A stretch of 64,000 nt of DNA from Mytilus edulis (GCF_963676685.1 NC_092346.1:44637289-44701288); one strand, 5' to 3'; positions 50,726 to 63,300 are shown, counted from the first letter of the stretch. Notes: generated from the letters alone by a model not told the origin. A program made the numbers and translations.

Positions 50726-50962
50726 CGCTAAAAGGTGATTTCACCTCTTCGAACCAAGAACCAGATCTTCAAACATACGAATAAAAAACATTTAAAAGGT
50801 AGAACGTATAAAAATCAAATAAGAAACAAATAAGTATCGAACATAAAGCAACAGGATCGGTTGAGCACAAACACATATAAATAGGTCATGAAAAGGTCAT
50901 TTTACCTCAACAAATTTAGAACTATAACCAGAGATAAGAATATAAACAATTAAAAAGGGGGA
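50726..50962 (-). repeat. Spacer of the right arm, mirror of 37166-37417
   Basis: Contains 'aacaggatcggttgagcaca', 'aaaggtcattttacctcaac' and 'ttaaaaagggggaaggatat', the complements of left-arm strings in reversed order. Confidence 0.82.
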
Positions 50963-51307
50963 AGGATATCAACAATCGAATAAGTAACGAATAAGGAATA
51001 AGGAATAAGTAACCAATAGGAAACGAATAAGGAATAAGTAACGAATAGGTAACGAATAGGGAATAGGGAATAAGAAACGAATAGGTAACGAATAGGGAAT
51101 AGGGAATAAGTAACAAATAGGGAATAGGGAATAAGTAACGAATAGGGAATAGGGAATAAGTAACGAATAGGGAAAAGGGAATAAGTAACGAATAGGGAAT
51201 AGGGAATAAGTAACGAATAGGTAACGAATAGGGAATAGGGAATAGGGAATAAGTAACGAATAGGGAATAGGGAATAAGTAACGAATAGGGAATAGGGAAT
51301 AAGTAAC
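50963..51307 (-). repeat. Right outer minisatellite
   Basis: GAATAGGGAATAAGTAACGA-type units, the reverse complement of the left minisatellite, about 345 bp against about 520 bp on the left. It produces three overlapping false minus-strand ORFs of 125-150 codons. Confidence 0.9.
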
Positions 51308-51364
51308 CAACTTGACGTCCATCGCACCTCGCACGTTCGCACCCAAGGTCCGTTCGCACCCAAT

Positions 51365-53820
51365 TTAAAATCAAGTTCCAGTTGAATAATTAGAAAATTG
51401 TAATTGTTGTTTTAAATTGCCTTGATGTAAATACTGCATGGATTTAGCTTCGTATGAGTAAAACATTGAAAATCTTAAATGAAAAACACAAAAGATTATT
51501 GTTTTATAACAGATTGGCCCCTTTGATCTGAAACAATTAAAAAAAAATTGTAGCAATACACTAACCAAAATTGATTAATTCCACCCAAAAATCCCGGTCG
51601 TCAGAATCTCACTTTATTTAGAAACAATGATTAAAAACATTTCAACAATACACTATCCAAAACATGATTAGGATTTATTCAACACAAAAATTCGAGACCT
51701 CAAGATTTCATGTTTTTAAGCCGGGGATTTCGGAATCAGGACACCTCCGACACCCCCCCCCCCCCCTTTTAAATAATGACTTATTTAGACTTACCTTCAA
51801 ATTCTATATAAAAAATCAAAACACAGAACAGGAAAAATATGACACTATGTCTAATTTACTTCGACAACTGATATGCAAACCTAAAAACAGACACAAAAAT
51901 ATCATAAAATAGTGATTGAAAGATTGATTGCACTTTGAATATATACTTCAGACACATGTTACATGAGCCGGTTTGTTTACAAATAATAATGTCACGTGCT
52001 CGCGCACTGACGTCACAATTTGCATTCACTACACAGTTCACTCATACAGAACCAATTATCATGCAAACATGCAACGTGAATGTGATTGGTTATCAAATAA
52101 TACAGAAATACTGAATGTACAGTTTTAGAAGAAATTAGTTCATCAAATAGATTAGATTTTCACTTTTGACACGAATAGGTCGGGTTGACATTTCTTTCAT
52201 CGGGTATAATATTCAGATAAATGGGATTAAACTTACCGTCAAAAATGTCTAGAGAAGCACATCTCGACAACCTTAACATTAATAAGCCATACTTACCAAA
52301 ATTACTCTATAATAATAAACTGACAATATTACGATATTAAGTAATTTTGATGATGACAATGATCAATGCAGGTTAAATTGGCGCTAAAAATATTCTTACT
52401 CCTATTGCTTTATGTAATAAAATTTGTATGGAATTGAATTTGACTAAATTTGAGCATAAAAAAAACGTGAATATGCAGATGCATGACAATACATTTCTGA
52501 TAAAGTTTATATATATTTCTGTAAACGAAGTTGCATGACTGTATACTTCACTAATGATTACATTTGAGCGCAAGGAGATCTCTATTTGTGAATTGGTTTA
52601 TTAACCCTTTGAACCCAGGGTCGAAGTTCAAGATGTTAACATATTAACGGAAATTTTTTGGGTTGCGTTTACATCATTGAGGCCATCTATTTTTATTGCG
52701 GGGTTTCACAATTATAGAAAAATGGAACGTTGTTAGCAGAATCAAAACAGAAAATGATGAACACTAGATTATTTTCAGCAGTACATACATTGGATTGAGG
52801 GTCTGTGTATTCACATTATTTGTAAAACTCTCCTTATTCCTGTGAAGCGTGTGCTTTACATCGATGCTTGAGCTATGCTTTACATCGACGCCACAGTACT
52901 TCAACCAATCAGGGAATGTTTATTTGGGGCATTCGACCTATTTTAACTCAGATTTTGGCACATTTTAATCGAAACTATAGAAAAATGGAATATTGTACAC
53001 AGAAAATGATGAATACTTTTAGCTAAAGATGAATTGGATGGGGGTTCTGTGTATTCACACTATTTGTACAACTCTCCTTACTGATGCCATATTTTGGAAT
53101 TTCCGTGACCTAAATGGTTCGCGAAAATTAATATTTTTATATATAGTATAGTAACTTTAAGAATTCTTTGACACCATGGAATAAATGAGTGTCCTAAACT
53201 TTTGATAGTCTTTTAAATTTGTTTGATAAAGTAAGACCCATTTCTCTACTGATTTGTATTGAATGTTCAAACGGGTTCAGTGCTAAAACATGTTTCAACA
53301 TAAACACATGTCATTGGGTCTTTTCTAAGTCAGAAACCTTGTAGTAAGTTATTTTTAGTAATTCAAGATGCAAAATCTCAACATACCTGACTAACCCAAG
53401 GCAAAAGTTTGTTGTTGCTGTTATTCATCTATTGGTCACAGTTGTGTAAAATGTGTTAACCACATAACAACAGTTAATTTTAATTTTAGAAGATGAAACA
53501 AATGTAATATTTACTATAGTGAAAACCTTAACGCTATGCTGAATATGTTTTCTACTGATCAAATGGTATAGGATTTTTTTCTAATAGTGTAACCATGACT
53601 CCATGATAATCCAAAAATTTATTAATAAAACTTACATAATAACTTAAATAAAACTAAGTTTACACTAAATGAATAAAAGTATGAATTCGCAAGACTTCTA
53701 TTTTAGGATGATATCAACCAAATTAATCTGTATGATATTGGTAAAATCCTTGATTTTTTTAAAAACTTATTAATGCAAAATTCTGCTTCTGCTTATCAAA
53801 ATGTAATCACTAATTAAATA
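51365..53820. other. Intergenic DNA, no gene seen; contains a diverged direct repeat
   Basis: Two diverged direct copies of about 150 bp lie near 52720-52850 and 52970-53090; both carry 'atagaaaaatggaa', 'agaaaatgatgaa' and 'tctgtgtattcaca'. A run of 14 C lies near 51754. A small GC-richer patch at 51990-52020 is listed separately. No coding exon was recognised, though a 5'UTR exon of the gene at 57325 could lie here. Confidence 0.45.
51991..52017. promoter_or_regulatory. E-box and full CRE site patch
   Basis: CACGTG (within 'gtcacgtgctcgcg') and the palindrome TGACGTCA (within 'cactgacgtcacaa') lie within 20 bp of each other in AT-rich surroundings. Such a pair often marks a promoter or enhancer. 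No adjacent gene start was identified, so the assignment is weak. Confidence 0.25.
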
Positions 53821-54310
53821 TAAGAAGATGTGGTATGAGTGCCAATGAGACAACTCTCCATCCAAGTCACAATTTGAAACTTACCCTTCCGGAGCACCTG
53901 AGATCACCCCTAGTTTTTTGGTGGGGTTCGTGTTGTTTATTCTTTAGTTTTCTATGTTGTGTCGTGTGTGCTGTTGTTTGTTTGTCTTTTTCATTTTTAG
54001 CCATGGCGTTGTCAGTTTGTTTTAGATTTATGAGTTTGACTGTCCCTTTGGTATCTTTCGTCTCTCTTTTGTAGAAGTAAACCATTATAGGTCAAAGTAC
54101 GGCTTTAACACAGAGCCTTGGCTCACACCGAACAGCAAGCTATAAACGGCTCCAAAGATGACTAACGAAAACCATTCAAACGGGAACACCAACGGTCTTA
54201 TCTATTAAAAATACCAAGAAGCACTTATAAAACGCATCAACAAACGACAACTACTAAAATTCAAATTCCTGACTTAGAACAGGTACAAACAAATGCGGGT
54301 TTTAACGTTT
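53821..54310 (+). repeat. Repeat A interrupted by a nested copy of repeat B
   Basis: Repeat A starts gatgtggtatgagtgccaat and 'caactctccatccaagtcac', breaks at about 53876, and resumes near 54075 with 'aaaccattataggtcaaagt' and 'cttggctcacaccgaacagc'. The insert (53876-54074) is repeat B ('cccttccggagcacctgaga' to 'ggtatctttcgtctctcttt'). Confidence 0.8.
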
Positions 54311-54504
54311 TGATAGGTACAAACATTCACCCTTATCTGAAACAATATTGTAACATCACAACATAGAAAGACACTCTATAAAGTATCAATTGAAATAGCC
54401 TAACTCAATCAAAAGACATATTAAAACATTAAAGTGAACATACACTGAATGATTACATTTGATCTATGGGCTATTTAAAAAAAAATGATGCCAAAGTGTG
54501 ACAA

Positions 54505-54720
54505 TAAAATTGAGAATGGAAATGGGGAATGTGCCAAAGAGATACAACAACCCGACCATTGAAAAAAAACCAACAACAGCAGAAGGTCACCAACAGGTCT
54601 TCAATGTAGCGAGAAATTCCCGCACCCGGAGGCGTCCTTCAACTGGCCCCAAACAAATATACACTAGTTCAGTGATAATGAACGCCATACTAATTTCCAA
54701 AGTTTACACAAGAAACTAAA
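54505..54720 (+). repeat. Dispersed mussel repeat D, fullest copy
   Basis: Contains 'aaaattgagaatggaaatgg', 'gtgccaaagagatacaacaa', 'agcagaaggtcaccaacagg' and 'gagaaattcccgcacccgga'. The 73-codon ORF over it is a by-product. Confidence 0.75.
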
Positions 54721-55022
54721 ATTAAAATAATACAAGACTAACAAAGGCCAGAGTAAAAAATTAAGTCATTGCTAATCTTTTTTCTACCATTTTTCTTTAA
54801 TCCAGAGACATCCAAGTTTACAAAACTACCAAGGGTTAATGCAAAATAATAAAAACAAAAATTTTAACAACATTTTACTCATAAGAATTCATCAACTTTT
54901 CAAAGGAAACAACAAAATTATACAAGACAGATCGGCTTTCTCATTACATTGTAAAGATGTTACAATTATTTTAATAAAAAATCATGTTGAATTTTGTTAT
55001 AGATGAGCTACATCAGAAACTT

Positions 55023-55054
55023 GTCAGGAGTGTAACAAATGTTACACTCCTGAC
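55023..55054. repeat. Perfect 32-bp palindrome of the GTTACACTCCTGAC motif
   Basis: gtcaggagtgtaaca, then 'aa', then its complement tgttacactcctgac. The half-site recurs as single copies at 55734-55747, 55898-55911 and 56288-56301, and with one change inverted at 55542-55556. Confidence 0.9.
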
Positions 55055-55202
55055 CATAATTTATCATGTTTATTGCTACCATATTTTAACCTGAAACTGA
55101 CCTGAAATCATGTAGAGTCTTTATATTTCACATATTATGTTAGTGCACAATTGAGAACAGGTTAAACATTTTTATATATTTCTTACATATTTACAAATTT
55201 TG

Positions 55203-56482
55203 CTAATGGTCTATTTAAAAAAAAATGGCTTTCCTTTAAACCTTGTTCAGTCTCTTGTTTGATACTATATATATGCTGTTTTTATGTCAGATAATGTATT
55301 ATTTTAAGTTTGCTCGTACTACCAAAGATGGTAGCAGTATGTGCTCTGTATATAAAAAAAATGTGTGTAACGCTTTAAAATGTTTAAGTGTAACATTCAT
55401 GTTATTTTTTATAGAAACAATGTTGTTATTATTGGTTGTCTTTTCTTGAATTTGAGTGTGAACACCATCTGTTGCAGATTATCAGTAACAAACATGCCAT
55501 TATTATGGCCTTTATTGCTTGTTTATGCTCAATACTTGTATGTCAGGACTGTAACACATTTAAACAAGCTAGTTCAATTGCAATTTTAGTTCAAAAATTT
55601 CAAAAGTAATGATGTAGACTTGTATTCTGTGTTAAGCTGAGGTGTAGTAATATCATTTTATAACAATTGTCAGCTTGTTTTTCTGCCAATAACTTAACTT
55701 TGCTAATAAGATTAGAATAAAGCAGTTTTTTGTGTTACACTCCTGACATTGAAGTATTGAGCATACAAAAGCAACGAAGGCCATAATAATGGCATGTTTG
55801 TTACTGATAAACTGTAACAGGTAATGTTCACTGAAATTCAAGAAAAAACAACAACTATAACAACATTGTTTCTAAAAACAATTCATCTTAACCAATTGTT
55901 ACACTCCTGACAGACTTGGGTAGTCTTCTTATTGTAACCATAATATTCCAGTAGTAGAACTTCTGGTTCAACTGGATGCACTTGTGCCAAGCTATGATAC
56001 TAAACCAAAAACATAAACCGTGCAAGATGTACAGAAACATGTTATTTCACCTACAAAGACATTTTATGGCAGCATATTGACTTTTACTAACATTTTTTTT
56101 TACACAAACTTATTTGACTTACCTTATGAGGCTCATACAAATGTAAATATATGGAAGAATTGAACAAGAAATGATAGTCAAGATATAATAGTTGGATGAA
56201 AGATATTGTTTGGTAGTGTATATGCCCTTATTTATTCTATATCATCAATGAATGCACATGCTTTCTTGTAAATGTCACACTAAAAGCGTTACACTCCTGA
56301 CATTTTGAGGTACATTTTGGACAATATTTTTTAAGCAGAGCACATACTGCTATTATCTTTGGTAGTTAGGACCAACTAATCATAATACATTATCTGACCT
56401 AAAAACATTACAGATATAGTATCATACAAGAGACTGACAAAGGTTTAAAGGAAAGGCATCTTTTTTTTTAAATAGCCCCTAT
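55203..56482. mobile_element. 1.28-kb fold-back element
   Basis: Left arm starts 'ggtctatttaaaaaaaaatg' and runs past 'gtactaccaaagatggtagc'. The right arm ends 'catctttttttttaaatagc', preceded by 'tgctattatctttggtagtt', the complement. A second inverted pair, 'aacaaacatgccattattat' (about 55488) and 'ataataatggcatgtttgtt' (about 55783), lies inside. Arms are imperfect, and there is no ORF beyond about 70 codons. Confidence 0.75.
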
Positions 56483-57259
56483 GACAAAATGCCACCTATT
56501 AGAATAATATACACAGATAAATAAAAATAATTTTGTGGTATACAGTATAAATAGACAATGAAAATATTGTTTGAAAAAAATAGAGAGAAGAGATACAACT
56601 CACATAAGTAAGCAATAAATAACAAATACAATATTTAATACAAATAGTATCAGCAGGTCCAATTAACAAGAAAGTTTCATTTGAGAGTACTTGCTGGTAC
56701 TGACAGCTAGTTAAAAGCCAAAAACAATTAATAATAAAAAAAAATCATGCACCAGAGCCTAAAATCAACTAAAACACATCTCAGGAATTAAGTATTTTAA
56801 TGTCATGGACAGTCAAAGTAAATATGACTTGTGCAATACAAAAGACTCATCAGTGACGCTCGAATCCAAAAAAGTTTAAAAGGCAAAACAAAGTACTAAA
56901 TTGAAGAGTATTGAGGACCAAAATTCCTAAAAGTTTTGCCAAATATAGCTAAGGTAATCTATTCCTGAGGTAGAAAAACCTTAGTATTTCAAACATTCAA
57001 AAGTTTTGTAAACAATTCATGTTATTTTGTCAATGAAAATTTTACTTACATATGTAAATATAAGAACAGAGATCCAATGGCCCCACCGTATTGCACATAT
57101 TTTCTTGTACAAGTATAAGGGTGATAACCCCCCAAAAAACACACAAAAAACATCTTTCTTCAAACAAATTCATGTTTCATTTTCTACTTATATATTGAGT
57201 GTAAAACGATTGCCTAAATGGTGATATCAAAATCCCCTTTTTTCAATTTTTCATTTTAG
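56483..57259. other. Upstream region and probable 5'UTR intron of the gene at 57325
   Basis: AT-rich with no coding exon seen. A strong acceptor, 'tttcaatttttcattttag', ends at 57259, implying that the 66-base leader of the next gene is the start of its second exon. The first exon was not located. Confidence 0.5.
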
Positions 57260-57324
57260 AAACATTAAACGTCCAGACCTATGAATTTAAACTACCTTAG
57301 ACTTCGATCAAGTTGAAAAGAAAA

Positions 57325-60300
57325 ATGACGACTTTAACAAAAAGAGTTAAAAAGAAGAAGAAGAGTTGTTTCAGTCAAAGCTCTTTAGAAGCTTTATATG
57401 AATATCATGATGCCTTGAATATTTCGTCATCTTTGAATAATGAACAACTTAGGTCATGTGAAAAAAAGTTAATCAAACTTGATAAAAATGAACTTGAAGG
57501 CTTTTTTCGTCTACACTTGCCAGACAGTCGTTGTGTATTTCTTCAATTTCTTCATTTATTTTGCAAACATGGTCAGGAAAAGAAATTAACTTTTGTCAAA
57601 GTTCAACTAAATGTAATGCTACATAGTCTTACAGAAAACGATAGGTATAACATGTTTGACAAATACCTATATCAACGACTAAAAACCAAGTCAAACTTAA
57701 CAGAAATTGATTTGTTAACTGACCAGATTGATCCACCGCATCAATTTCTGTTGAAACTATGTTACTGGAATATTTTCTGTGCTAAAAAAGACAGTGAAGG
57801 TTGTAAAGAATTTCTAAGAAAATATGCCGATGTTTTAGTGTCAAATATTGAAGCATTGGCAACAAATTTTCAGTGGTCATTTTTCACGCATGAAAAAAGG
57901 CATCATATTTCCTGCAAAATACTGCTGTGTCTTTTAAATTGGAACATATGTGAAGCACAAACCCAAATTACTCTTCAAAATATTGAAAAACCAGCTTTTT
58001 CGTCAGTTGACTTAATAGCTGATACATCAACAAACTATTCATTCACAGAATTCAATGTAAGGACAATACTGTACAAATTATTGTCAACTCTCTCTGAAGA
58101 TGCTTTATTTAATGCATTTAATTACTACCTTGAAGACATGTATGCAATGAAATCAGAAATAACAGATGATGACTTTTGTACTGATAAAATAGACCCATAC
58201 AATGAATTCCAGTTGAAGCTTTGTTACTGTGAAAAACTGTGCAATGTCAGTGACGATGAAAAGTTTATGAAATTTTTCAGAAGAAATGCTTATTTTTTAG
58301 TTTCACATATTGAGGAAGTGGTTGAAGGGAATACCATCAAGTTAAAACTTGTTTCCTGCAAAATACTGCTTTATCTAGTACAGATGACAACACGAAACCC
58401 ACACATCCTTCAAAAAACAGTACTGCAGGCTTCCCCTTCTGTTACCTTAAAAGATTATTCCCCAAACGATACAATAAGGGGTTTATTACAAACATTGTTA
58501 TCGGTACTTTCTGAAGATGGATTATTCACAGTATTAAATAACTACCTTAAAAAACTGTATCTAATCAAATCAAAATTAACAGAAGATGACTTTTGCACTG
58601 GAAAGATAGAGCCATACTATGAATTTCTGCTGAAACTGTGTCACTGTGAGAAACTGTGCAGTAAAAATGATGATGAAGCTTATAGGGACATTCTCATAAA
58701 AAATGCTGATTTGTTTGTATCACAGATTCCAGAATTGCATAAAGGAAATAAAACAAAAATAAAACTTATTTCTTGCAAGGTACTGTTATGTCTTTTGAAT
58801 TGGAACATCTGTAAACAGCAAACAAAATTCAGCCTATCAGAGATTCAGATCAGTGATATGCAGACATCTGTCTCATTCATATCCGAAGCAGGAAAGACAA
58901 ACAAAAGTGTATGTACAATGTACAAAGTAAGATGTGTATTGCAAAACTTATTATCAACTCTGACAGATAATGATATTTCTGAAGTATTCAATGACTACAT
59001 TGAACAACAGTATTCTATGAAATCAGAAATAACTGCAGATGGGTTGTGTATTGGCGAAAAAGGATCACATCATGAATTACTGTTGAAAGTTTGTTTCTAT
59101 GAAAAACTGTGCAAGGAAATTGATGTTCAAACTTTAAGGAAATTTTTTAGAACAAATGCGGATTTTATAGTAAAAGGGATAAACAAATCGGTTCTTAGAA
59201 ATCAAAAAAAATTTAAACTTATTTCTTGCAAGATACTGTTATGTCTTTTAAATTCGAATATCTGTAATATTTCCATTTTTGAAGCAGAAAACACAAACAA
59301 AAGTGTATGTACAATGAACAAAGTAAGATGTGTATTGAAAAACCTATTATCAACTCTGACAGATAATGATATTTCTGAAGTATTCAATGACTACATTGAA
59401 CAACAGTATTCTATGAAATTAGAAATAACTGCAGATGGGTTATGTATTGGCGAAAAAGGATCACATCATGAATTCAAGTTGAAACTTTGTTTCTTTGAAA
59501 AACTGTGCAAGGAAAAAGATGTTGAAACGTTAAAGAGATTTCTCAGAAACAATGCGAAGTTTTTGGCAGCACAGATTAAAAAAGTGATACTAGGAAATCA
59601 AACAAAAACAAAATGGATTTCCTGCAAGATACTGTTATGTCTTTTAAACAGGAATATTTGTAATGATAAAACCGCAACCTCACTAACTGTACAAAATGCA
59701 GTAACACAGGATACCCCTTCTGTTCCTATAGTAGCTTATACATCAGCAAAACACTCTTGCATAGAAAATACAAAAACAACATACTTGTTTATAGAAAATT
59801 CAATAACAGGTATATTGCAGTCATTGTTATCAGTGCTTTCGGAAGAAGAAATATTGAAAGTTTTAATTGACTATTTTAAACAACTGTATAACATGAAATT
59901 AGATGTCAGAGACGATGATTTTTTTACGGGAAAGATAGAGCCATATCAAGAATTCCTGATGAAACTATGTTACTCTGAGACACTGTGTAGTGAAAAAGAC
60001 GATGAACATCTGAAGAAATTTCTACGAAGAAATGTTGATTATTTAGTTCCACAGATTAAGGAAGTAGTTGATTTGAATAAATCAAAAATGATAAAATATG
60101 TTTCCTGCAAGATAATGTTGTGTCTTTCAAAATGGGGCATATGTTATATGAATACGTCAGACATATCTCTTAAAACTATTTTAAGTCAGACACTAACCCT
60201 TAAAGCAGACTGTCAAGATCTTATAAATGAAAATGCTCCTGTTTTTTTATCAATGGTAGACACAGTTATGACAAAAAATGATATTCCAGTACTAAATGAA

Positions 60301-63300
60301 CTTTGTAATGTTCTTCTTTGTATCCCTTACAATGAACGGTACTTTCATGATGTAGCTGATGCAGTTAACAAATTAATCAGGTGCCATGCAACACAAGAAG
60401 GAATGGGTGAGTTGGTCTGTAATTGGATTACCACTTTAGGATGCAGAATTTTGAAGCACTTGAATGATAACCAGAAGCTAGATAATGTTATCAAAATAGA
60501 AATTGATTTTCAGAATTTGAATAACTTAATGGAAGATTTATTTACTGATAATTGTCACGATAAGATTATATATTGGCTTATCAGGGATCATTTTCGCACG
60601 TCTGAATGCTGTTATTCATATTATCATAGAAATGATTTCGTGTCAAGATTATACCAACTATGGACAGATAAAATTAAATGTAAATTAAAAACAATACAGT
60701 TTTCAAACGAGATAAGAAATAAAGGAAAGGAGGTTTCAATCAATAAACATGAAAAATTTATACCTATGAAGTTTTTACGATCTAATAATACAATGAGTGA
60801 AAAGAATTTCATTGCTGAATGGGAAGAGGACCTACAAGAAGATCATCTGAATGCCCAAAAAACAGAAGCTCAACTTAAAGAAATTAAAATGATAGATCAA
60901 ATGGCAAATAAATTGAAGCTATTTCAAATTTTTGTACTTTTCATGATTTCATTGACAGCAGGGACATCAACTGGACACCACAAGTCAGCAAAAATGAAGA
61001 AATACTTGACCCTTAAATATGAATATGACAAGGCAAGTCTTTACCTACTATGGTGTTCAGGGGATATTGAAGTTCATCCAGGGCCATGTCTGAAAAAGGC
61101 ATCATTGATTCATCATTCGTCTATAGAGAGAAGGTGGATTAACAATATTAGTCAAAAGCTTATTAAACTATTACCATCAAATAAACAGTCAAAATACAAA
61201 GCAACAAAAATTAGACGAAATGACAGAGAGAACAAGGAGCACTTAAAAACTTTGTTGACAAAATGCCAAGACGAAAATGTGCAGGTACAAAAGTTGTACC
61301 TATCTGAAATAAGAGCCTGGGAATCAATGGAATATAAGCTTTTACATAAATTGTTTATTTACCGATGTGAAAATGAGATTTTGATCTCATCAATCCAAGA
61401 TTTTTTTACTAACGGAGGCAACACCAACGCTCTAATAGATCTCAATATTAGCTTTATTTCTGAACTTCAAACAAGTGAAATTGCAAAGACCAATATGGAT
61501 GATCAGAACCCTAAAGACAAATCACAAATTATGGTCTACCTCACACGTCATATAGCTGGAATTTCAATTAAATGTGCACATGGAATTGACCCTGATGCCA
61601 AATTTGATGGACTTTGGGACTTACCATTGAAAAACTGGCCTAAAAATATAATACTTTTTGATCCAAACAACAGAGGAAAATATAACAAGAGAAAGTTTGG
61701 AAAAAAACTCATATCTGATCAGGAACTGGTTGATTTACTTTTAACTCTCCCTCAAATAACCTTTCCTCAGAAATACAAAGATGTAGTGGATGCCTATAAG
61801 GTCATGAGGAAAAGCAAAAACAAACAACATAAAGCAGAACTGTGTAAAATTTTCATCAAAACCAGAAGCTTGGAAAAAATTGATTTTTCCCTAAAAAGTC
61901 TTTGGATAAATGGAATATTTACAGATGAAGTTCATAATACTATTATAAAATGGGTGACAACTGGAGCTGTAGAAAATGGAGATGATAAAAAACTGTCATC
62001 AGGAATCATTGATGGTGAAGGACAAATTGGACGGCCTCATATTTTAATAAATATAAGCACAAAATGCATTACACTCTCTATAAATCCTGTTACTGAATCT
62101 AGTTCGCATGTTAGGTATGACTTTCCATTCAATGATGAACTTGTTCTATTAAAGACTATGGCTACTGTAGTAAATCAAAATAAAATACAAGAACCTTCAA
62201 GTGACTTTCACAAAAAGTTCACTGCAAAGAAATCCTTGAAATTGATACCAACATCAGATTCAAAACAAACAGAAAATCAAACTGAATCAATCATTATTCC
62301 ACAAGAGGCTATGGATATGATAAATTCATATACTGTTATTGACCGTAGTGGGAATGTACTATTTGAAAATGGCAACACACTTCCAAGTAAAATATTGACT
62401 CAAGCAACTGCTCTTAGTTCAATGACTCATTTGGAACAATCAATCTCTTCAAAATTTCAATTCAATCAATCACTAACACAAACTGGACAACAAGTCTCCA
62501 TAACGAGCCCACCTGATCCATCAAATTGCAATGAAGATTACCTAAGAAAATCAGCTATGAGTGTTAGGGATGTCTCACAAAATTTCGATATGTGTACAAC
62601 AAACTGCCATACAACCAATATTGAATCATTGGATTTAATATCATCCATCAATTCAGAGGTAGTTCCTGATTCAGGGCACCAATTCAAGGCTTTGAATGGC
62701 AATCAGCTCCAACTAACTGGTTCAAACTACAGTTCAGATAATAGTAGCAATCCTGATTCACAAAGTTACTTACCTGTTGGATCAAAGAGCAAGGTATGTT
62801 TTGTTACTGGTAAAAACGTGAAATTTAATTAATGTGATAGAACAAATATTTAACAGGAATCTCTTCTGAAATAAAGAATAAAGAATGAGACTTTCCATTA
62901 TTACAAACCTGATACTGTCTCATTTTTGGGATAACTAACAATATTGCAATACTTATTAAATTAACAGAATCTTTAACAAATGGTAACATTTTGTTGATAT
63001 AATGATTGCGACAAAAGATGCAACAGTTAGTTTCATATACCTATTTTCAGAAAAGAAAATGCAATGAAGAGAAAAATGGTAAAATAAAAGAAAGGAAGAA
63101 ACAATTATTGAGTCCTCATATGAAAGATAGGACAAACCCGTTATCAGATCAAGTCAAACAGGTACTGTTGAATCAAGAAATACGTTTGTGACAAAAAAGC
63201 TTGATATTTTTTATCAATTGAACAGACTCTTAAATTGAAATGCAATACTTTTACCACAATACTTTAGTCTGAGCTTAAAAGTTGAACATAATTAACCAAT

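Larger units (their letters stand above)
36575..51364. repeat. Giant (14.8 kb) imperfect inverted repeat, candidate Foldback-like element
   Basis: The two halves are mirror images around about 42697. Left arm order: edge 'cgatggacgtcaagttggtt' at 36624, minisatellite to 37165, spacer 37166-37417, repeat A 37420-37560, then 164-bp satellite monomers. Right arm, inverted: monomers to 50560, repeat A 50575-50725, spacer 50726-50962, minisatellite 50963-51307, same edge to about 51322. The 19-bp strings AGGTCCGTTCGCGCCCAAT (36575-36593) and AGGTCCGTTCGCACCCAAT (51346-51364) flank the block in direct orientation. Later insertions (2.9-kb elements, TA fold-back composite, LINE tail) make the arms unequal. 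Design recalls Foldback/Galileo elements with tandem arrays in their terminal repeats (inference); a segmental inverted duplication is the alternative. No transposase ORF is visible. Confidence 0.75.

Noticed and set aside
36575-51364. CRISPR-like or centromeric interpretation of the arrays
   Set aside because: Monomers of about 164 bp are contiguous without unique spacers, which excludes CRISPR. Centromeric identity cannot be judged from about 30 monomers interrupted by transposons.
50922-51374. Three overlapping minus ORFs of 125-150 codons
   Set aside because: Mirror image of the left minisatellite; the same simple-repeat peptides in every frame.
53835-54085. Cys/Phe-rich 79-codon ORF and its antisense partner
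   Set aside because: Translation of repeat B (also at 27382-27678); no gene evidence.
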